Source: Nitrospirota bacterium (GTDB lineage: Bacteria; Nitrospirota; Thermodesulfovibrionia; UBA6902). Taken from it: a DNA stretch of 10,427 nt. This document shows positions 6,207 to 10,427 of the stretch, piece by piece (position 1 is the stretch's first letter; the number at the start of each line of letters is the position of its first letter). The notes under the pieces are model-generated. The model saw only the letters and a program-made list of their open reading frames with translations, was not told where the DNA came from and made no database searches. The position numbers and the translations under genes were made by a program. Location: positions 1-10,427 of the forward strand of contig WFVK01000398.1 of assembly GCA_015491705.1 (NCBI GenBank), read 5' to 3'.

Positions 6207-6973
6207 TAGAGGCGGATGCCGCGGAAAAGCGGGCCGTATTTGAAGACGCCGGGGATATCTCACTTTACAGTTATCTTAAGTGCCCCCGTGAAGACGCAGA
6301 GGTGGAGGATATCTACAGGCGAGTCATTGACCTTATGGTCACGCTCCACATCAACGTCACGGGGCATGTGCATGAATGTCCCCTCCTCAGGGAAAGGATA
6401 TTCGACTACAGGCATCTGCGCTGGGAGACGGATTATTTTATCAGCAGATTTGTCATGGGCCTGAGGAACACGGTTATTGAAAATCCGGCCGGCCTTGAAA
6501 GGGAATTTCACAGGCTTGCCGTCAGGGTCGATTCATTCCCCAGGGCCGTGATTCACCGCGACCTGCAGTCCCGTAATATCATGGTCATGAAAAGAGGGGA
6601 GCTGCGCCTGATAGATTTTCAGGGTGCGAGAATGGGTCCGCCGGCATACGACGTCGCATCCGTACTGTGGGACCCCTATTACCGTCTCAGGGACGATATG
6701 AGGGAGCGCCTGCTTGAATATTACACAGATAAAGTCGTGAGCAGCTCGGGGGGCGCCTGCAGCAGAAAGCATTTCCGGGACACTCTGCTGCCGTGCAGGC
6801 TCCAGAGGCATATGCAGGCCCTCGGGGCCTATGGATTCCTGTCAGCGGTGAAAGGCAGGAAATATTTTCTGAAACATGTCCCCGAGGCGCTGAGGCTGCT
6901 GAAAGAGGACATTTCACTCTGCAGGGATGAATACCCCGAGATGCACAGACTCATCATGAATCTCCAATCATGA
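6110..6973 (+). CDS. amgK: AmgK-like anomeric MurNAc/GlcNAc kinase (APH fold), N terminus uncertain
   Basis: From the GTG at 6110 the product has 287 residues with an aminoglycoside-phosphotransferase fold of the AmgK/COG3178 type: VFEDAGDISLYSYL (43-56), catalytic HRDLQSRN (149-156, with D151 and N156), metal-binding LIDFQGARMGPPAYD (167-181, D169). AmgK phosphorylates MurNAc at C1 to feed MurU, and the preceding gene is MurU-like. The same frame continues open upstream to 5966, and QPIGDGGSDRRYYRIW is encoded at 6044-6091. That segment resembles the start of the kinase nucleotide-binding lobe, so GTG 6110 appears to truncate the protein. No ATG, GTG or TTG lies in this frame between 5966 and 6110. 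The true product is probably fused to, or frameshifted from, the nucleotidyltransferase gene. Function is confident; the start is not. Confidence 0.8.
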   Translation: MLMQCSGDDPDFERHTEYTGFFRRHSLPVPRLIEADAAEKRAVFEDAGDISLYSYLKCPREDAEVEDIYRRVIDLMVTLHINVTGHVHECPLLRERIFDYRHLRWETDYFISRFVMGLRNTVIENPAGLEREFHRLAVRVDSFPRAVIHRDLQSRNIMVMKRGELRLIDFQGARMGPPAYDVASVLWDPYYRLRDDMRERLLEYYTDKVVSSSGGACSRKHFRDTLLPCRLQRHMQALGAYGFLSAVKGRKYFLKHVPEALRLLKEDISLCRDEYPEMHRLIMNLQS

Positions 6974-7015
6974 ATCCCGCATCTTGCATCCTGTATCTCA
7001 AATCCTGTATCTTTA
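6974..7015. repeat. Tandem 7-bp repeats upstream of the recombinase gene
   Basis: Six consecutive heptamers in strict register fill nearly the whole gap between the kinase stop and the recombinase start: ATCCCGC, ATCTTGC, ATCCTGT, ATCTCAA, ATCCTGT, ATCTTTA. The array begins at the last base of flanking coding DNA plus one and stops five bases before the recombinase ATG. It resembles, as a class, the heptanucleotide short tandem repeats known from cyanobacterial genomes, though the unit is different. Confidence 0.75.
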
Positions 7016-7019
7016 AACC

Positions 7020-7895
7020 ATGACGGATCCGGTAGAGAAGTTCCTGAATTACCTTACGGTCGAGAAGGGTCTTGCAGAAAACACCCTGGAGTCTTACGGG
7101 CGGGACCTTCACAAATTCAGGAACTACCTGGAGGGCTGCGGAAAACAGATAACCGGATTCAGAAGAAGCGACATCACCTCGTACCTGAATCATCTGCGCG
7201 ATGCAGGCAATCAGTCTTCCACACTGGCAAGGAACATCGCCGCGCTGCGGGGGTTCTGCAGATTCATGCTGATAGAGGGCGTGATGAAGGAAGACCCCCT
7301 TGAAAACCTCATGACCCCCAGGGGATGGAAGCGCGTTCCGAGGATCATCGGAACAGATGAGGTCTCCACCCTGCTTGAGAAGCCCGGCGGCAAGAAACTC
7401 TCGCTCAGGGACAGGGCCATACTCGAGACTATTTATTCCTCCGGACTGAGGGCGAGCGAGGTGATCAACATGAAAATGGGAGATATAAACTTTGAAGCCG
7501 GGTTCATTACGGTAAGAGGAAAGGGTTCAAAAGAGCGCGTCGTCCCCATAAACGAGACCGCACTGTCTACAATAAAGAAATACATTGAAGAGTCAAGGCC
7601 CGATATCCTCGGTAAGAGAAACAGCCGCTTCCTCTTTCTTGCAAAGGGCGGCAGGCCGATGACCAGACAGCGGTTATGGCAGCTTATCAAGAAGTATTCA
7701 GCCGGCCTGTCGGCAAACATCTCACCGCACACACTCAGGCACTGTTTTGCAAGCCACCTCCTCGACGGAGGCGCCGACCTGAGGGCCCTCCAGAAAATGC
7801 TCGGCCATACGGACATCTCCAGCACCCAGATATATACGAGGGTGACACCCGAGAGGCTGAGAAAGATTCACAAAGAACACCATCCCCGCGGATAA
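7020..7895 (+). CDS. xerD: XerC/XerD-family tyrosine recombinase
   Basis: The 291-residue length is typical of XerC/XerD. Residues 1-85 form the SAM-like N-terminal DNA-binding domain (VEKFLNYLTVEKGLAENTL, LRGFCRFML). The catalytic domain follows with all expected residues: R144 in SGLRASE, K168 in RGKGSKERVVP, H237 and R240 in SPHTLRH, H263 in LGHTDIS and nucleophile Y272 in IYTRV. Xer proteins resolve chromosome dimers at dif with a partner, and mobile-element relatives also exist. The sequence reads as a chromosomal Xer rather than a phage integrase; XerC versus XerD cannot be settled here. The ATG has no Shine-Dalgarno. The gene sits between two arrays of 7-bp repeats. No convincing dif site is seen in the window. 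Confidence 0.93.
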   Translation: MTDPVEKFLNYLTVEKGLAENTLESYGRDLHKFRNYLEGCGKQITGFRRSDITSYLNHLRDAGNQSSTLARNIAALRGFCRFMLIEGVMKEDPLENLMTPRGWKRVPRIIGTDEVSTLLEKPGGKKLSLRDRAILETIYSSGLRASEVINMKMGDINFEAGFITVRGKGSKERVVPINETALSTIKKYIEESRPDILGKRNSRFLFLAKGGRPMTRQRLWQLIKKYSAGLSANISPHTLRHCFASHLLDGGADLRALQKMLGHTDISSTQIYTRVTPERLRKIHKEHHPRG

Positions 7896-7906
7896 CCGCC
7901 GGCCAC

Positions 7907-7968
7907 ATCCGAATCTTGCATCTTGCAGTCCATATCTTGTATCCTGTAACCTGTACCGTGAATCCCGC
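7907..7968. repeat. Tandem 7-bp repeats downstream of the recombinase gene
   Basis: After a 6-base unit (ATCCGA) the DNA reads, in strict 7-base register from 7913: ATCTTGC, ATCTTGC, AGTCCAT, ATCTTGT, ATCCTGT, AACCTGT, ACCGTGA, ATCCCGC. Units ATCTTGC, ATCCTGT and ATCCCGC are identical to units in the array upstream of the recombinase gene. Orientation is the same in both arrays. The array ends 22 bases before the ribosome binding site of the protease gene. Confidence 0.75.
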
Positions 7969-7990
7969 TTTCTAAAATCCTTAACCGGGT

Positions 7991-7997
7991 GAGGAGG
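7991..7997 (+). promoter_or_regulatory. Strong Shine-Dalgarno for the Lon-like protease gene
   Basis: GAGGAGG lies 7 bases before the ATG at 8005. It fixes the start of this large gene and is the best ribosome binding site on the plus strand of the window. Confidence 0.8.
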
Positions 7998-8004
7998 TCA
8001 ACGC

Positions 8005-10427
8005 ATGCTGGAAAAAGTCCGTAAGGAAAGACTGTACCATTGTTGTACGCCGGCCGATCTGCCGTTCAATACAACAGACGATATTCCCCCCCTCAAGGAA
8101 ACCATAGGGCAGAAAAGGGCGCTCAATGCCCTGGAGTTCGGCCTCGGCATCGACAGCCACGGGTTCAACATATATATTCTCGGTGAGAGCGGTACAGGCA
8201 AACTTACCACCATAAAGACGATACTGGATGAAAAGGCAAGGGGCGAACCGGCGCCTGACGACTGGTGTTATATCTACAATTTCAAAAACCAGGATATGCC
8301 GCGCGCCATAAGGCTGTCGCCGGGGACGGGGCTTACATTCAAAAAGGATATGGAAGAGATGATCACGGCCCTGCGGCAGGAGATACCGAAGGTATTCGAG
8401 TCAAAGGAATATGAAAAACAGAAGACCAAGATACTCGAGGAATTCCAGCAGAGGCAGAAGAAACACTTTGCGGACCTTGAGAGGGAGGCCAAGGAAAAGG
8501 ACTTCACCCTTCGCAAGACGGTCAGCGGGCTGGTCCTCGTCCCCGTAAAGAAAACCGGGGAGACATTAAGCGAGGAGGAATATGAAAGCCTTGAACCGGA
8601 TGTAAAAAAGAAGATAGAATCCATAGGCAGGGAGCTCCAGGAAAAACTCGATGACCTGATACGGCTCGTAAGGGAAGAGGAAAAAAAGATCAAGGACCTG
8701 ATGAAAGACCTTGAAAGGCAGGCCACACTCGCCTCCGTGGGCCACAGGATCGATGAACTGAAAGGCAAATACGGCGGCAATCCCCAGGTGACCGGCTATC
8801 TCGATGAAGTCAGGGAGGACATACTGGAGCATCTCGATGATTTCAAACCGCAGGAAGAACAGCCGGCCCCGATGCCCTTTATGAAGCCGCCCAGGACAGA
8901 GCCTTCATTCATAAGGTATTCCGTAAACGTATTCGTCAACAACCGCGACTCGAAAGGCGCCCCCGTGGTGATCGAAAACAACCCCACATATTACAACCTG
9001 TTCGGAAGGGTTGAGCACAAACTGCAGTACGGGGTGGCGATGACCGATTTCACCATGATCAAGGCCGGCTCGGTCCAGCAGGCAAACGGCGGCTACCTGG
9101 TCATAGACGCGCTTGAACTGCTCAAGAACATCTTTTCCTATGACGCATTAAAGAGGGCGATAAAGGACAGGGAGATAAAGATAGAGGATGTATGGGAACA
9201 GTACCGCCTGATCTCAACGGTCACACTGAAGCCGGAGCCGATTCCCTTCAATGTAAAAATAATACTGGTGGGCAATCCCCGCCTGTATTACCTGCTCTAC
9301 AATCTCGACGAGGAATACCGGGAGCTGTTCAAGGTGAAGGCCGACTATGAAAACCGGATGGACAGAAACCCGGAAAACATACTCAAATATGCCAGTTTCG
9401 TGCGCACCAAGTGTGAAGAGAGAAATCTGCAGCCCTTTGACCGCGATGCAGTCGCAAAGGTTATCGAGTACGGCTCAAGGCTTGCCGAACATCAGAACAA
9501 GCTTTCAGCCAAGTTCAGCGAGATAGCCGACATTCTCAGGGAGGCCGATTACTGGGCCAGGCGCAACAACGGCAATATCGTGACCGCCCGGGACGTCGAG
9601 AAGGCGTTTGAAGAGAAGACATACCGCTGCAACAAGGTAGAGAAGAAGATACTTGAAGCGACCAGGGAAGGCACGATCCTCATCGACACCGAAGGCGCCG
9701 TGACCGGACAGATAAACGGCCTGTCGGTGCTGGACCTCGGAGACTACAGGTTCGGCATGCCCTCCAGGATTACGGCCAGAACCTATGCGGGCAGGGCCGG
9801 AATCGTGAACATAGAGAGAGAGACGAAAATGAGCGGGAAGATCCACGAAAAGGCGATACTGATACTGACCGCTTACCTCGGCGGGAAATACGCCATGAAA
9901 CATTCCCTCACACTCACGGCCTCTCTTACATTCGAGCAGTTATACGGAGGCGTTGAAGGCGACAGCGCCACATGCGCAGAGGTCTATGCGCTTTTAAGCG
10001 GCATATCCGGTGTCCCCCTGAAACAGTCCATTGCCGTAACAGGCTCGATGAACCAGCACGGGCAGGTACAGCCTATCGGCGGAGTCAATGAAAAGATAGA
10101 GGGATTCTACGAAGCATGCAAGCTCAACGGCCTGAACGGGGAGCACGGTGTCATAATCCCCAGGCGCAACCTGATACACCTGATGCTGAAAAACGAGGTT
10201 GTCGAGGCTGTTGAAAAGGGGAAATTCAACATCTACTCGATCGACAATATCGAGGACGGCATAGAAATCCTTACGGGCATGCCTCCCGGCGAATTACAGC
10301 CTGACGGCACTTATCCTGAAAACACTTTCAATTACATGGTCGCCAAAAAATTAAAGGAGCTGTCCGATGCCGTAAAAGGTGAGAAGGAAGACAACAGCGG
10401 AAGCAGGAAGAAGAAAAAGAATAATAA
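8005..10427 (+). CDS. Lon-related AAA ATP-dependent protease (LonB/COG1067 type), 3' end outside window
   Basis: The frame from ATG 8005 is open to the last base (807 complete codons), so the stop lies just beyond. Walker A is GESGTGKLT at 60-68 (K66), after TIGQKRALNALEFGL. A charged helical insert, likely coiled coil, spans about 120-280 and interrupts the ATPase region. Walker B is ANGGYLVID at 360-368, followed by VKIILVGNPRLYYLL, then the helical lid. The C-terminal Lon protease domain has the Ser-Lys dyad: S654 in EGDSATCAE and K697 in GGVNEKIEG, 43 residues apart as in classical Lon. There is no Lon N-terminal substrate domain and no membrane anchor, so this is the soluble Lon-related class, presumably acting in cytosolic protein quality control or regulation. 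The C terminus is Lys-rich (GSRKKKKN-like) and near the expected end. It may be transcribed with the recombinase gene, 109 bp upstream. Confidence 0.92.
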   Translation, partial: MLEKVRKERLYHCCTPADLPFNTTDDIPPLKETIGQKRALNALEFGLGIDSHGFNIYILGESGTGKLTTIKTILDEKARGEPAPDDWCYIYNFKNQDMPRAIRLSPGTGLTFKKDMEEMITALRQEIPKVFESKEYEKQKTKILEEFQQRQKKHFADLEREAKEKDFTLRKTVSGLVLVPVKKTGETLSEEEYESLEPDVKKKIESIGRELQEKLDDLIRLVREEEKKIKDLMKDLERQATLASVGHRIDELKGKYGGNPQVTGYLDEVREDILEHLDDFKPQEEQPAPMPFMKPPRTEPSFIRYSVNVFVNNRDSKGAPVVIENNPTYYNLFGRVEHKLQYGVAMTDFTMIKAGSVQQANGGYLVIDALELLKNIFSYDALKRAIKDREIKIEDVWEQYRLISTVTLKPEPIPFNVKIILVGNPRLYYLLYNLDEEYRELFKVKADYENRMDRNPENILKYASFVRTKCEERNLQPFDRDAVAKVIEYGSRLAEHQNKLSAKFSEIADILREADYWARRNNGNIVTARDVEKAFEEKTYRCNKVEKKILEATREGTILIDTEGAVTGQINGLSVLDLGDYRFGMPSRITARTYAGRAGIVNIERETKMSGKIHEKAILILTAYLGGKYAMKHSLTLTASLTFEQLYGGVEGDSATCAEVYALLSGISGVPLKQSIAVTGSMNQHGQVQPIGGVNEKIEGFYEACKLNGLNGEHGVIIPRRNLIHLMLKNEVVEAVEKGKFNIYSIDNIEDGIEILTGMPPGELQPDGTYPENTFNYMVAKKLKELSDAVKGEKEDNSGSRKKKKNN

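Noticed and set aside
6974..7968. CRISPR array at the repeats around the recombinase gene
   Set aside because: The repeats are 7 bp, contiguous and without spacers, and no cas gene is present.
8274..8780. Ser/Phe-rich minus-strand frame within the protease gene
   Set aside because: Its composition is the complement of the Lys/Glu-rich coiled-coil region; it has no independent support.

Overview
The window looks like a chromosomal stretch from a Gram-negative, probably anaerobic bacterium with a moderately GC-rich genome. A Gram-negative envelope follows from the end of an LptF/LptG-type lipopolysaccharide transport permease. A UbiA-type prenyltransferase closest to the menaquinone (MqnP-like) branch, a 7-bladed YVTN beta-propeller protein and a DUF1015 protein together recall Nitrospirota or Desulfobacterota. 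That taxonomic guess is an inference from gene content.

Layout. 1-332: 3' end of an LPS-export permease gene, plus strand. 332-361: perfect 13-bp hairpin between convergent genes. 392-1399, minus: secreted seven-bladed YVTN beta-propeller. 1400-1616: leader and intergenic DNA with hairpins and a degenerate heptamer tract. 1617-2483, minus: UbiA-like prenyltransferase. 2484-2569: AT-rich divergent promoter region. From 2570 everything is on the plus strand: a DUF1015 protein, a DUF1343/NamZ-type exo-N-acetylmuramidase, a MurU-like sugar-1-phosphate nucleotidyltransferase with a left-handed beta-helix tail, an AmgK-like sugar kinase, a XerC/XerD-type tyrosine recombinase, and a large Lon-related AAA protease that is still open at the window edge.

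The most coherent functional unit is 3887-6973. A predicted exo-muramidase (releases MurNAc), an anomeric sugar kinase (makes MurNAc-1-phosphate) and a nucleotidyltransferase (makes UDP-MurNAc) are adjacent and would form a complete peptidoglycan salvage route that bypasses de novo UDP-MurNAc synthesis. The muramidase has no visible signal peptide, which points to cytosolic use.

The nucleotidyltransferase/kinase junction is anomalous. Conserved kinase residues lie upstream of the first usable start codon, in the -1 frame relative to the nucleotidyltransferase. This suggests a frameshifted fusion gene, a programmed frameshift, or a sequence error.

Two non-coding patterns stand out. Imperfect tandem 7-bp repeats (consensus near ATCCTGT/ATCTTGC) fill both gaps flanking the recombinase gene. 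A short element, ATGTTGTATAAAC plus a GGC-rich tail, recurs at several gene junctions.
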